64,000 bases of DNA. It comes from Lentisphaerota bacterium (GTDB lineage: Bacteria; Verrucomicrobiota; Lentisphaeria; Oligosphaerales; JABHEG01). Under the pieces are notes generated by a model. The model had not been told where the DNA came from, searched no databases, and worked only from the letters and a program-made list of their open reading frames with translations. Below, in pieces: positions 48,501 through 56,913 of this stretch. Position 1 is the first letter of the stretch, and the number at the start of each line of letters is the position of its first letter. A program made the translations under genes and the position numbers. The stretch spans positions 1 through 64,000 of the forward strand of contig JABHEG010000249.1 of NCBI GenBank assembly GCA_018676675.1, written 5' to 3'.

Positions 48501-48577
48501 GTTTCGGCCAACGCCTGCGGAGCCAGGACCGCGCAGGCCCAAACCAGAAACGCCAACATTGCATACGTCAATTTCAT
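45554..48577 (-). CDS. Secreted CBM-like / glycosidase-barrel / GATase-like protein
   Basis: 1007 aa from the ATG at 48577 (GAGG about ten bases upstream); a GTG at 48586 is in frame but too close to that site. Signal peptide MKLTYAMLAFLVWACAVLAPQALA. Residues about 25-175 look like a CBM6/35-type module (VFLEAETMQLPVAGWRVS; WRIWVRYMQHSRW). A TIM-barrel-like region (about 340-680) contains IAFCMLMDEPQGQPSSF and LLVENWGDVRPVVQ, whose Glu residues at strand ends may be catalytic. A GATase-like domain follows (about 724-830; YRVCYLSGPNLTRRSAAALR; GGTLWLTAGAGERDEYNRP). This barrel-then-GATase order recalls GH42 beta-galactosidases but the family cannot be named. Head-to-tail in architecture with the LamG/barrel protein at 24321. 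Confidence 0.7.
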   Translation of the reverse strand: MKLTYAMLAFLVWACAVLAPQALAETVFLEAETMQLPVAGWRVSRSAQARRASRAAVLNGAKDDVEATAWVKSAVGTSGRWRIWVRYMQHSRWRGPFKLTVSSPGRDDVGAKVLDLEVDEATPDWEYRWDAFEADLDAGPVTLRLSKHEQRNCSGYVRNVDCFLLTDDLELVPDHIPFGPQTYVRVTLGKGYERPVQIHVFADHYRSPWYGHYHLSKGGVSKGLAPPPGQLLRDGEQTPWCNITRMLYQDSGAILNLSPRYTYREHAPRLQAAFEFATAPDAASVVRTVEVDREPSGLVIVMPPDLATPENAARLKVDRDVAAETGRLADAFDWPQIGRFPTAFPFFAAVRVGGYGHTVSAAVSAREWRTLDYFGFSNRSKPFIHGGIWHCRDGSYCAPDLDRMRAGAAAQADTFRASGRSPAEIAFCMLMDEPQGQPSSFLASDPACIEGFRAWLKALRLEPADLLVENWGDVRPVVQSDRAAFPGLHYYTQRFRTRALGDFLAAQRAVLEEAYGAAFPTLVNFSDGAVYQANMYAMGVDYFELLDCDRQNAIWGEDWANLASTYQCASYNIELMRAAARDRGQMIGHYLIAYAGRTPWDVKLKGVSAVARGVKVLKNFFYGPSWGSHEGGPFWQSSAWYSRPETWRANAELVREIGAVEDMLVPAKPIPADVALLYSSSTDIWTLRGNGAYGFDRMHTWLALAHAQVPVDIVSERQASAGQLHGYRVCYLSGPNLTRRSAAALRDWVRAGGTLWLTAGAGERDEYNRPLELLSDILPARRLELTEFQSHKSAGKFLHTLVGRDTVSAGPVTVEVLSVREVLEPRAGATVSGRYADGRAAMVRGAYGSGSITCVGFLPALAYIKAAECARNALAEPAAADAVPPVPDAVSELLQRSYNPWEFPGAVRELILRPVRQAGVVAPVTCDVPLIDAVAMDCNLGVLLPLANYTLRPLDSVGFSLAAPRRTLRVESVHRGEIPFSTEPDGRIRFELPLAATDFVKVYLAAP

Positions 48578-48828
48578 TGCGGCCACACCTCAACGGACAG
48601 GGGTTTCGCTCATCAACTGTGCCCGAGTCCGGGCGAACAGTCAAGCCCGAGCGGCCGTCATCGACGCTACTGATCCGGCGGCATGCAACGGTGCATTGGG
48701 GCAGATCAGAATTCTGGTGTCTGGTGTCTGGTTTCAGGCTCGAATCCTGACACCTGAACACAGGAACCTGACACCCCGATGCGCAACACTGTTCATGGCT
48801 GGATCAGTAGTCCCAGATCAGGGGGTAC

Positions 48829-48894
48829 TGGGGTCAGTCATATTCGTTGAGTTTAGCCCGCGGATAACCTCAGATAATAGGGTTGCCCCCATCT
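48829..48894. repeat. Interspersed 66-bp repeat (family B), copy 2
   Basis: See copy 1 at 42546. It sits in a 332-bp gap (48578-48909) that also holds three tandem heptamers TCTGGTG, TCTGGTG, TCTGGTT (48713-48733) and several inverted GGTGTC/GACACC pieces; no gene is seen there. Confidence 0.7.
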
Positions 48895-48909
48895 TCCACA
48901 TGCTCGAGG

Positions 48910-50451
48910 TCAGTTCACGCGCAGGCGAATGGCCACTAGGGTGACGGCATTGCCATCATTGCGGAACGCGATGTCGTTACGGCCGTCTCGCAACATGGTC
49001 GCCCGAACAGTGAAGGTGATCTCACGCACACGTTCAGCATCTTGCGCATCTGTGACGGGTGCTACTTGGCTGGCTCGCCCCAGGCTGCAGCCGTTGAGAT
49101 GCGCCAGGAAATCCCGAGCTTTGACGTCCGTCTGCGTTTGCACGACCACGCCGAGTTCCGCGGTTTCTCCGGCATCCCCAGCCGCCGCCAAGAGGGAGAG
49201 ACTGCGGGCCTGTCGGGTCTCGACCACCAGCGGCAACTGCGTTGGCGGATCGGCATTGGGATTGCGCCGCAGTGTTCCAGCGTTCGCCAGGAGGTGGGTC
49301 CGTTGAGAGCCTCGAAGTTGCTCGGGGCTTGCCAGTTCCCCGAGGGTGGTGAAACTGGGATCGCCTTTCCGCCATTCCCGTGTCGTGAAGAAGTTGAACA
49401 CGTAGATGCCATCGGCCCCCTGTGCGTAGCAGGCCGCGGCGAACCCCCGCAGAAGGTCCGGGTTCGTGCCCATCACCCATTCGGACGTCGTGCTTCTGTG
49501 GCTGGTAGGTGGCTCAATACCATCCGGCCAAGCGGCAGCTGAGTCGGCGTGGGCGTAAACCGTGCAGCGGTCGCCGACCCAGCGACGGTACCCGGACAGG
49601 TCAGACTGCCAGGACGTGCAGAACTGTCCGCCCACGCTGATTGCGTCAACCCAGCCCTCGGCCACCCAAGTCGGGGCGTCCAGCCCGAGGTCGACAGCGA
49701 GAGCCGGAGTGGAAGGCAGTCGCACAAGCAGATGCACCGGCTGTGCGTTCCCGTGGATCAAGCTGGCGACCTCGCCGACGAAGTCGCTGAGGACCTGGGC
49801 ATAGGCTGCACCTTGCCCTTCCGGGAACACCCCAGGGAAGCGCAGGAAGTCCAGTTCCAGGACCTCGGGCTCGTACTCGACAACCAGTTCCCGGATCAAC
49901 GCCAGGAAATGGTCTCGGACCTCAGTTCGGCGATAGTCAAGAACGGTCACGGTGGTGTAGGGGCCGCTCGGCCGATAGGGCAGGGGCAGGTGGTAATTGG
50001 GATGCTCCAGGTAGAAATCGGTGAGCATGTTGCTCTGACCATAGGGTGTGTCATGGGAGTCGTTCATCCGCACGGACACGCCACCAGCGATTCCCTGCTG
50101 CCGACATCTGGCCAGGGAATGCGCCACGTAGTCGATCCCCTGATCCGCCAGGCGCTTCATTTGCTGGACCATGTGCTCTCGCCGGGGAATGGTGTCCGCT
50201 GGGACGTTGCCGAAGAACGACCGGTCACCGGGAGTGTATCCATCCCAAAACGTCTGCCACACTCGGCTTGGGTAGTTGGCGCGCATGGCTTGGGGGTTTA
50301 TCAACATCAGGTCCGCCCCACCTTCAGCCACTTCATCCACCATGCGATCGACGTGAGTGGAGGTCATGCAGTCCTTGGTCACAGCAAACAGGTTCGTGCA
50401 ATCCTGATTGTAGATCACTCGATAGGGCAAGCGCCGGCGGTTCTGTGTCAT
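48910..50451 (-). CDS. Putative cytoplasmic TIM-barrel glycoside hydrolase-like protein
   Basis: 513 aa; AAGGAG six bases before the ATG fixes the start. No signal peptide. Residues about 10-390 look like a (beta/alpha)8 barrel: RVIYNQDCTNLFA, MVDEVAEGGADLMLINPQAM, YVAHSLARCRQQGIAGGVSV, LELDFLRFPGVFPEG (a Glu-x-Asp at a strand end), WVDAISVGGQFCTSWQ, and ADGIYVFNFFTTREWRKGD near the last strand. A C-terminal beta-sandwich (about 410-513) ends in ITFTVRATMLRDGRNDIAF. It resembles uncharacterised GHL10/family-10-like hydrolases of Planctomycetes and Lentisphaerota; substrate unknown. It lies 297 bases downstream of the sulfatase on the same strand, with a hairpin repeat between, so it may have its own promoter. 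Confidence 0.7.
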   Translation of the reverse strand: MTQNRRRLPYRVIYNQDCTNLFAVTKDCMTSTHVDRMVDEVAEGGADLMLINPQAMRANYPSRVWQTFWDGYTPGDRSFFGNVPADTIPRREHMVQQMKRLADQGIDYVAHSLARCRQQGIAGGVSVRMNDSHDTPYGQSNMLTDFYLEHPNYHLPLPYRPSGPYTTVTVLDYRRTEVRDHFLALIRELVVEYEPEVLELDFLRFPGVFPEGQGAAYAQVLSDFVGEVASLIHGNAQPVHLLVRLPSTPALAVDLGLDAPTWVAEGWVDAISVGGQFCTSWQSDLSGYRRWVGDRCTVYAHADSAAAWPDGIEPPTSHRSTTSEWVMGTNPDLLRGFAAACYAQGADGIYVFNFFTTREWRKGDPSFTTLGELASPEQLRGSQRTHLLANAGTLRRNPNADPPTQLPLVVETRQARSLSLLAAAGDAGETAELGVVVQTQTDVKARDFLAHLNGCSLGRASQVAPVTDAQDAERVREITFTVRATMLRDGRNDIAFRNDGNAVTLVAIRLRVN

Positions 50452-50640
50452 TCACCACTCCTTGGTCGAGGCTGGGGAGGACGATCTTACAGGCTGTTAC
50501 TGATAGGAGGAAATTGCTTTCCTGCCACCGAACGGAAGATGATAGAACGAGGCGAGGCAGATGCAAGGAATGTGGCGTGAATCGCCTGACGATCGCCCCG
50601 GAGTGGTGCCGGATCAGGCCGGGACGGGGCTGGGGTACCA

Positions 50641-50700
50641 GGCCTTGCGGTTTGCATCTTTGGAGCTCATTTTGCCGCGTAATCACAGACCGCAAGGCTT
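50641..50700. repeat. 60-bp hairpin repeat (family A), copy 1
   Basis: GGCCTTGCGGTTTGCAT at the left is inverted as ACCGCAAGGC at the right, and the whole unit is related to 62154-62213. It is the main feature of the gap 50452-50748; a G/C-rich GGGACGGGGCTGGGGTACC precedes it. No gene is seen in the gap. Confidence 0.75.
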
Positions 50701-50748
50701 GACCCCGATTGCCATGCACATGTGAGGAGTTAGAGGTGGGAGGCCGGA

Positions 50749-52206
50749 CTAAGTCCGAGAGTCCTGATCAGGGACCAACGCCCGCCAACCTGATGTCAGC
50801 AGTCGATCCATCTCTTCTACCACTTCCACAAAGTCCGGATGCTCAGCGACGTTGATGTTCTCACCCGGGTCGCTTTGCAGATCGAATAGCTCGAATGTGC
50901 CCGAGCCAGGCAGATGCTGCCGGTCGCCGTCGGGCGTTGCCTTCGAGTAGCGTGTGAATCGATAGCGATCCGTTCGAAGAGTCTCGGCGTCACCGATTCG
51001 TGACAGGATGCCGGTCTTCCATGAACGTTGGGGATCCTCCACTAGCGGCACCAGGCTTGTGCCCTCGAGGTGAGAAGGAGCATCCAGCCCAACCAGCTCA
51101 CATATCGTCGGATACACGTCAGCCAGTTCAACAAGCGCGGAACTGCGTTCTCCAGTCGTGACACCGGGAACGGACACGATCATGGGCACCCGCGTGGACT
51201 CCTCGAAACTCGACACCTTGGACCACAGCCGGTGCTCACCGAGATGCCAGCCGTTATCGCCCCACAGGACAATCGCCGTATCATCCTGGAGGCCGAGACG
51301 CTCGAGTTCGGCCAACACCTTGCCAATCTGGGCATCCGTGAAGCTGACGCTCGCCCAGTAGCCATGCACGCATTCACGCTGCTTGTCTTCGCTCAGCACG
51401 GGAAAGGTGTCTCGGTCGTAGCGCCCCAAGTCGGAGTACGTATGGTTGATCACCTCGTCGCCGTAGTGCAGGAAATCGCTGAGATCGGAGATCCCGACAC
51501 CGTTCTCCGGAAGAAAGGGGTTGCTCGCGAGGTCCACCTCATCCCGCTGGTACAGGTCCCAGTACTTCGCGGGCATGGCCCAGGGCAGATGCGGCCGGTA
51601 GAAACCCACGGCAAGGAAAAACGCCCCTTCATCGGTGCGGAGTGTGCGCATCACCTCAATTGCCCGGTCTGCTACCATACCGTCAGGATAGTCAGACTCG
51701 GGAGCGTCCGCAGATTCACAGATTGCCGGAAGTTCGCAGGGCTCGTCGCCGGGCGACCATTGCTTCCTGAAGTTCCTTATCCTCCGCTTGTTTTCCTCCA
51801 GCTGATAGCCGGAGCAGTAACCATCGCACGTGTAGTCCTTTTCATAGAAGGTATCCCGGTAGCGCCGTGTCCAGGATGGCTCATCGTCGTTGTTAAAGTG
51901 ATATACCTTACCAATCGAGATGGTCGTGAAACCGTTCTGCTTCAGGTAGCCAGGCAATGAGGGCTCCCCATTGACGCAGATGCGTGGGATATGACTCAAT
52001 TGTCGCTCATCGGGGCGAATGCCACTCATCAGGCTTGCCCGGGACGGCATGCACAGTGGGATCTGACAATAGGCGTGATCCAGTTGCAGGCCGCCGCTTG
52101 CCAACCTGTCCAGATTTGGTGTGTGGAGCTTCCTCTTCCCAAAACAGTTGATCTCCGGCCGAAGATCATCCACTGCGATCATAAGGACATTCTTGAACTG
52201 TTTCAT
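50749..52206 (-). CDS. Sulfatase (S1 family, iduronate-2-sulfatase-like)
   Basis: 485 aa without a signal peptide. It hydrolyses sulfate esters, most likely of a sugar. Key elements: NVLMIAVDDLRPEINCFG (metal-binding D-D), HTPNLDRLASGGLQLDHAYC, the formylglycine motif C52-M-P-S-R56 followed by ASLMSG, then FFLAVGFYRPHLPWAMPAKY and DDTAIVLWGDNGWHLGEHRLW, and a C-terminal ELFDLQSDPGENINVA. The DDLRPEI opening and GFYRPHLPW are typical of iduronate-2-sulfatase-like enzymes. It is the last gene of the AraC-linked operon, starting four bases after the transporter-like gene's stop. As with the sulfatase at 18861, a maturase must be supplied from elsewhere in the genome. Confidence 0.9.
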   Translation of the reverse strand: MKQFKNVLMIAVDDLRPEINCFGKRKLHTPNLDRLASGGLQLDHAYCQIPLCMPSRASLMSGIRPDERQLSHIPRICVNGEPSLPGYLKQNGFTTISIGKVYHFNNDDEPSWTRRYRDTFYEKDYTCDGYCSGYQLEENKRRIRNFRKQWSPGDEPCELPAICESADAPESDYPDGMVADRAIEVMRTLRTDEGAFFLAVGFYRPHLPWAMPAKYWDLYQRDEVDLASNPFLPENGVGISDLSDFLHYGDEVINHTYSDLGRYDRDTFPVLSEDKQRECVHGYWASVSFTDAQIGKVLAELERLGLQDDTAIVLWGDNGWHLGEHRLWSKVSSFEESTRVPMIVSVPGVTTGERSSALVELADVYPTICELVGLDAPSHLEGTSLVPLVEDPQRSWKTGILSRIGDAETLRTDRYRFTRYSKATPDGDRQHLPGSGTFELFDLQSDPGENINVAEHPDFVEVVEEMDRLLTSGWRALVPDQDSRT

Positions 52207-52210
52207 GCGG

Positions 52211-54373
52211 TCACCTGAAGACTGAGAACGACGGCGGCGGGGTGCGCGTCACGATCCAGTATATGATACCGACCAGCATGGGGACTACGCCGGCCATGAC
52301 CTCGCCGGCGATGAGCCCGAACATGAGCGGTTTGAGTGACCTGCTGGCCACGTCGCCGCCGTAACGCACCGTGGCGCTCTTGACAAGCCAGCCGAGAAGG
52401 AACGAGAATCCGCCGCTCATGCTCTGGGCCGTGGCCAGCATCAGGAGCATGACTGGGTGCAACGGCCACCACGCGAAACGGTAGCGCAGGGCGGTGAACG
52501 CGAGCACCAGCCCGAACGTGACGAAGAACGCGGTCACGGCCGCCCCATCCGGCGCGAGCATCCCCAGCCGCGCGCTGGGGCCCGTGTGAAGCGCCTGTTC
52601 CAGCAGGCCCTGGGCAGCCAGAGCGTGCCGGGTCTTGACACTGGCCTCGAAAGTCAGCTTGGGCATCATCACCGCTGTCCAGCCGTCGCCCGTGAGCATG
52701 GCACCGTACTGGTAATGCAGATACAGCGTGATCGGAGCGGCCACCAGGAGCCCCACGATGACCATCGCGGCACCCCGACGCGCGAGAGCCGGCACGGGCG
52801 CTTTCGCGGTCTCGCCGATCTTCAGGGCCGTGGCGACGAAGGGCAGAAGCGCTTCCCGCGGATTGGTGAGCAGTACCGCGGAGAAGAGCCCGAGCATGAG
52901 CAGCTGGTCCGGACCGATGGCCGCCGCCCCGAACAGAGCCCAGACCACAGTCACTGGGAAGAAGTGGGGGTGCAGGTGGAACACCCCTGCCTCCGCCAGG
53001 ACCCGCGATGCCACCACTTGGATCACCACTGTCAGCCCCGCGAACAGCACGGCAGTGAACGGGTTGAGACCGCCAACCACCAACAGCAGAACAAACGCGA
53101 GGATGCCGACCAGGAATGCCCGTCCACCCCACACCACGTGCGGCTGGACGTTGTCACACGATGCGGCAGCGCTCGATGCATCGGCAGGCGTGGGAGTCGG
53201 TGGTTCGGGCGCCGCGTCGTGTCTGATCCGTCGGCCCAGGGCCCGGCGCAGCACGGCCGTGAAGTACTGGCGTCCGTTGTAGAGCACGACCAGGAACATG
53301 CCGCACCAGCCGCCCGCATAGCACAGCAGAACGATGGACGGTTCCATGCCGAAACGTGTCGAGCACCCCACACCGTATGCCGTCAGTGCTCCGGTCACCA
53401 GCGCGAATGCGTAGGGGGCCAGCCCCACGGACAGCGAGATCTGGGTCGGCAGCAGGAACGCCAAGCCGATGATCGCGAAGCAGATGGGCGGCGCCCCGAT
53501 CCAGTTGACCGGGACCGGGCTGTGCGCCAGCCAGGGGACCAGGCGCAGTAACGGCGAGAAGTCGACCCGTCGTGCGATCGGGATGAAGAGGTCCGGCCAC
53601 CACGTGCAAGCGTAGTTGTTCATGTGCATGATGAAGATGACGGCCGCCCCGGTCCAGAACGCCCGAGAGCGCAAGACCCCGCCGTTCTCTTCGTCGCTGT
53701 CCGCGCCCATGATCACAGAAGCAAACTGAGCGATGGGGTAGGGCAGGTGTTCGTGCCGACTCCACTGCCTGTGCAGCACCAGGCTCAAGCCGATCATGGC
53801 CATAGCGAGACACAGAACCAGCGGCAGCCAATACCGGTAAACCGGTAGCCAGGCGCGCCACGGGACCCGGGTGACGGGGATCAATCGGTCGCCCTCACCG
53901 AGCCCGTTCACATAGCCGTCGAGCACGACGGAGCCGTCCGCACCGTCCACGTCCGGCAGCAGCCTCGGTGGCACGCGGCTGACAATCCCGCATCCGGCCG
54001 GCCGAACCGTGTCCGAGGCGGCTGCGTCGGGAGTCGCCCCGTCGCGCCAGCCGGGTTCGACGCGGGCGAAGTGCTGTGGCATGATCAACGCGTTGTGGAA
54101 GTGGTCAAGCAAGCCGCCCGCGGGTATGGCGCAGACCATCAACGGAATGGCGATGACGACTGCCATCTCGGCCGGGCTGAGGCGCCATGAGGCCCGGAGC
54201 CTGCCCAGGATCGGGTTGACCACGAACTTGAGTACCAACAACGTGCCGAATACGGAGCTTGGCAGGAAATGCAGGATTAGCCACGGGGCGTCCATCACCC
54301 GATCATTGAAGAAGGCCAGCATGCACAGCAGCAGCGCGCCGGCCGAGCCGATGATAGTTGCGCGTCGGGTCAT
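52211..54373 (-). CDS. Polytopic membrane protein, OPT/DUF6785-like (probable transporter)
   Basis: 720 aa with about 13-14 hydrophobic segments, for example ATIIGSAGALLLCMLAFF, VFGTLLVLKFVVNPI, MAVVIAIPLMVCAIPAGG, LPLVLCLAMAMIGLSLVL, AFLVGILAFVLLLVVGG and MLVGIIYWIVTR. A polar periplasmic or cytoplasmic insert around residues 95-150 and a Pro/Ala-rich loop near residue 390 interrupt the membrane core. The pattern (including SWRLSPAEMAVV early and SGGFSFLLGWLVKSATVRYGG late) fits the DUF6784/DUF6785 oligopeptide-transporter-like proteins seen beside glycan genes in PVC bacteria. It is the only transporter candidate in the window. The start overlaps the preceding stop (ATGA), coupling it to the GxGYxYP gene. 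Confidence 0.8.
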   Translation of the reverse strand: MTRRATIIGSAGALLLCMLAFFNDRVMDAPWLILHFLPSSVFGTLLVLKFVVNPILGRLRASWRLSPAEMAVVIAIPLMVCAIPAGGLLDHFHNALIMPQHFARVEPGWRDGATPDAAASDTVRPAGCGIVSRVPPRLLPDVDGADGSVVLDGYVNGLGEGDRLIPVTRVPWRAWLPVYRYWLPLVLCLAMAMIGLSLVLHRQWSRHEHLPYPIAQFASVIMGADSDEENGGVLRSRAFWTGAAVIFIMHMNNYACTWWPDLFIPIARRVDFSPLLRLVPWLAHSPVPVNWIGAPPICFAIIGLAFLLPTQISLSVGLAPYAFALVTGALTAYGVGCSTRFGMEPSIVLLCYAGGWCGMFLVVLYNGRQYFTAVLRRALGRRIRHDAAPEPPTPTPADASSAAASCDNVQPHVVWGGRAFLVGILAFVLLLVVGGLNPFTAVLFAGLTVVIQVVASRVLAEAGVFHLHPHFFPVTVVWALFGAAAIGPDQLLMLGLFSAVLLTNPREALLPFVATALKIGETAKAPVPALARRGAAMVIVGLLVAAPITLYLHYQYGAMLTGDGWTAVMMPKLTFEASVKTRHALAAQGLLEQALHTGPSARLGMLAPDGAAVTAFFVTFGLVLAFTALRYRFAWWPLHPVMLLMLATAQSMSGGFSFLLGWLVKSATVRYGGDVASRSLKPLMFGLIAGEVMAGVVPMLVGIIYWIVTRTPPPSFSVFR

Positions 54374-56904
54374 GGTGCCGCGGCCTCCCGCCCGCCGCCG
54401 ATCCAGCCCTTGTCGCGAGCTTGGCGGTAAAGGGTCGCCAAGTGCGCGGGGGTCACGAACACCCAGTCAGCCGGCCGATTGTCATAGAGCGCGGCGATCA
54501 GATCCAGGTTTTTGTATGTCCAACAGTGCAGGAAGGCGTTCACGAACGCGGGTCGGACGTCACCGACCTGCTCCCGAATCTCCTTCGGGACGCTGCCCGT
54601 GCCGTGCCGCCAACTGGTAACGGCGCGGAACACGGGCATGCCGTCAGGCAGCGTGTAGGTCAGGTTCGCAATCCCTTCGTGCCCCGAGTAGCGCCCCATG
54701 TCCGCGAACAGCGAGTGCAGGTCCGGCATGGCGGCCGCATAGCGTGCAAGCAGGTCGTCCGAGCCGCGTACCGTGCGCAGCGTCCGCATGTCCATGCGTG
54801 CCAGGTACCGCCGCGTCCAGTCCAGAAAACCGGAGAGGACGGCGTCGCGGTCGGCGAACGCGGTGCCGTAGTTCTGGGGCTGGATGTAGCCCACGCCGGA
54901 GACGTCGGCCAGAAATTCCGTGCCCGGCCCGCCTTGCTCCAGGTACCACTGTGCCACGCCCGGCATCAGGTCTGCCATGACCGGGCCCATGCCGAAGGCC
55001 AGCGGGAACTCGCCGAATCGCGGGTGTTCGATGTAGCGTTTCATGAAGTGCATCCAGCAATTCTGGTTGTCACCGTCGGACAGGGCCATGGCGATGTAGA
55101 TCTTGTCGCGCTGCAGGGCCGGCGGGGGCCCGGGCCTGGACTGTCGCAGTTGCTCCACGCGCACGCCGCTCATCACGCTCAGGTTGGCCAGGTGGTCGGT
55201 ACAGACCAGCGGCTTAGCGTAGCGGCTGGCTAAGGCGACACCGGACACCTCGCCGAGCCCCACACCATGGCCGCCGTAAGGGAACCCCATCACGGGCGAG
55301 TTCGGAGCCAGCTCGGACATGATCCGGGCCACGACTGCCTTCTCCCGCAGCATGTCGGCACCGGGCTTGGTCCCGTCGACGGGCCCACAGGGCCAGAGCA
55401 TGACGCCGCGCCACTGCACGTCGTAGGCAAAGGCGCCGTTAGCCAGGCGGTCCGGATGCGCGTAATTGCAGAGGTGCCGGTTGAGTCGCGACCGGTACGT
55501 CTGCCAGATCCACTCCAGTCCATCCGCGTACGTCGCGAACCGACCGCGTAAGTCGATCTTCACCGGGATCCCCAATGCCTCGGCGAGCTCGGGCGTGGCC
55601 AGGATCAGGTCCTCGCAGGCCGCGACATTGGCTGCGAGCAGGTTGCCGCGGTAAAGCGCCGGGTCCGGTACGACCGCGCCGCGGAAGCTGTCACGAAACT
55701 GGCGGAACAGGTCGCGCCAATCCTCGACGCGGTCGTAGCCATCGATGTACCCCTTCTCGACATGCCAGTCGAGCCAGAACTGAGGGCCTCCCCAGAACTG
55801 CAGCCAAATGCGGGGTTGTGTGCGGCTGGTCAAGCCCTGGAGGCACGCCACCGCGACCCGGTCCTCGGCGCTCATTCCGGCGCCCTCAACAACCAGCAAC
55901 CGGCGCGCCGGCAGATTGGATTTGGGCAGGAACGTGTCGCCCCACGAGCGCGGCTCCGGCTTGTAGGTCAGGTTCTCGGGCAGCGGGGTTGGCCGGGCCG
56001 CCCGATCGAGAGCTGCGAACACGGCTCTTTGGGCCCCGTCGTCCACCAACCCCTTCTCGCGCAGGCACCAGACCGCCCCACGCACCAGCAGCTGGCGCGC
56101 ACAGAACGCATCGTCCAATTCCATTGCCGGCGCAACCTGCCCGATCCAAACGTCTATGGCACCCCGGAACGCCGCACACCGGTGCTTGATAATAGCCGAG
56201 ATCGGGTGCACTGTGTCGTCCTCTCCGGAGACCAATCCGACGAGTGGGATGACCTCGTCTTCGTCCGGCAGCGACGCGGTGTCGAGCCATTGTCGTTTCA
56301 CCGGTTCGCTGGCCAACGGCAGGTCCGAGTCCAGCCCGAGCGGGTTGGGTTGGAACCCGTGGTGCTGCACGGCCAGCGTGCCCGTCAGCGGGCCCGCGAA
56401 ACCGCCTGTCCCCATACCGTCTGGACCGTGACCGAAGTGGTTGAAGTGCCCGAGGTCTTTCCATACCCCGTCTTTGCGTTCGCAGCGGTGTGTGAATGGC
56501 ACACCGTTCATGATCAGGCAGCCGCCGGCCGCATGGTAGGCGCGGAGGATGTGGAGGGCCGGCGCGGGAAACGCGTTTCCGTACGGCAGCACCAGCACCG
56601 GGTACGCTGCCGGATCCAGCGTTTCAACGGCTCGCAGATCCGCGACCGACAACGCCTTGGCCGGGATCCCGTAGCGGTTGAGGATCCCGGGGATCTGCGC
56701 CGGCACAACCGAGGGAGTACCGCCATAGGCCCGAAACCCCGGCTCCACGAGCACGGCCACCGGCGGCGTGTCAAGGCTGGGCAGCGGCCCTTCGGCCTGG
56801 TTGGCGGCGGCGGATGCGACGTGCATACAGCCAGCGCACCACATCAGGCATGAGACTGCCAGCAACCGGAGGCCGGCGGGATACGTCTCGGTTGGTATGG
56901 CCAC
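54370..56904 (-). CDS. Secreted GxGYxYP-family putative glycoside hydrolase
   Basis: 844 aa, GTG start; AGGAG six bases upstream overlaps the stop codon of the preceding gene. The N-terminus is a signal peptide (LLAVSCLMWCAGCMHVASA); CAGC could be a lipobox but the -3 position is atypical. Residues about 45-300 form a GATase-like alpha/beta domain (PPVAVLVEPGFRAYGGTPSV; AYPVLVLPYGNAF). The C-terminal half is the GxGYxYP family: DRVAVACLQGLTSRTQPRIW (N-terminal signature), MGFPYGGHGVGLGEVSGVAL, IYIAMALSDGDNQNCWMHF, and the name-giving G-V-G-Y-I-Q-P near residue 670. The family is classed as putative glycoside hydrolase without a characterised reaction. Translation is coupled to the membrane protein downstream. 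Confidence 0.85.
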   Translation of the reverse strand: MAIPTETYPAGLRLLAVSCLMWCAGCMHVASAAANQAEGPLPSLDTPPVAVLVEPGFRAYGGTPSVVPAQIPGILNRYGIPAKALSVADLRAVETLDPAAYPVLVLPYGNAFPAPALHILRAYHAAGGCLIMNGVPFTHRCERKDGVWKDLGHFNHFGHGPDGMGTGGFAGPLTGTLAVQHHGFQPNPLGLDSDLPLASEPVKRQWLDTASLPDEDEVIPLVGLVSGEDDTVHPISAIIKHRCAAFRGAIDVWIGQVAPAMELDDAFCARQLLVRGAVWCLREKGLVDDGAQRAVFAALDRAARPTPLPENLTYKPEPRSWGDTFLPKSNLPARRLLVVEGAGMSAEDRVAVACLQGLTSRTQPRIWLQFWGGPQFWLDWHVEKGYIDGYDRVEDWRDLFRQFRDSFRGAVVPDPALYRGNLLAANVAACEDLILATPELAEALGIPVKIDLRGRFATYADGLEWIWQTYRSRLNRHLCNYAHPDRLANGAFAYDVQWRGVMLWPCGPVDGTKPGADMLREKAVVARIMSELAPNSPVMGFPYGGHGVGLGEVSGVALASRYAKPLVCTDHLANLSVMSGVRVEQLRQSRPGPPPALQRDKIYIAMALSDGDNQNCWMHFMKRYIEHPRFGEFPLAFGMGPVMADLMPGVAQWYLEQGGPGTEFLADVSGVGYIQPQNYGTAFADRDAVLSGFLDWTRRYLARMDMRTLRTVRGSDDLLARYAAAMPDLHSLFADMGRYSGHEGIANLTYTLPDGMPVFRAVTSWRHGTGSVPKEIREQVGDVRPAFVNAFLHCWTYKNLDLIAALYDNRPADWVFVTPAHLATLYRQARDKGWIGGGREAAAP

Positions 56905-56913
56905 GGCAGACTC

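Noticed and set aside
52211-54373. SusC/SusD or ABC-type sugar importer
   Set aside because: The protein is an alpha-helical inner-membrane protein with about 13-14 segments; no beta-barrel, plug, lipoprotein partner or ATPase motif is seen.
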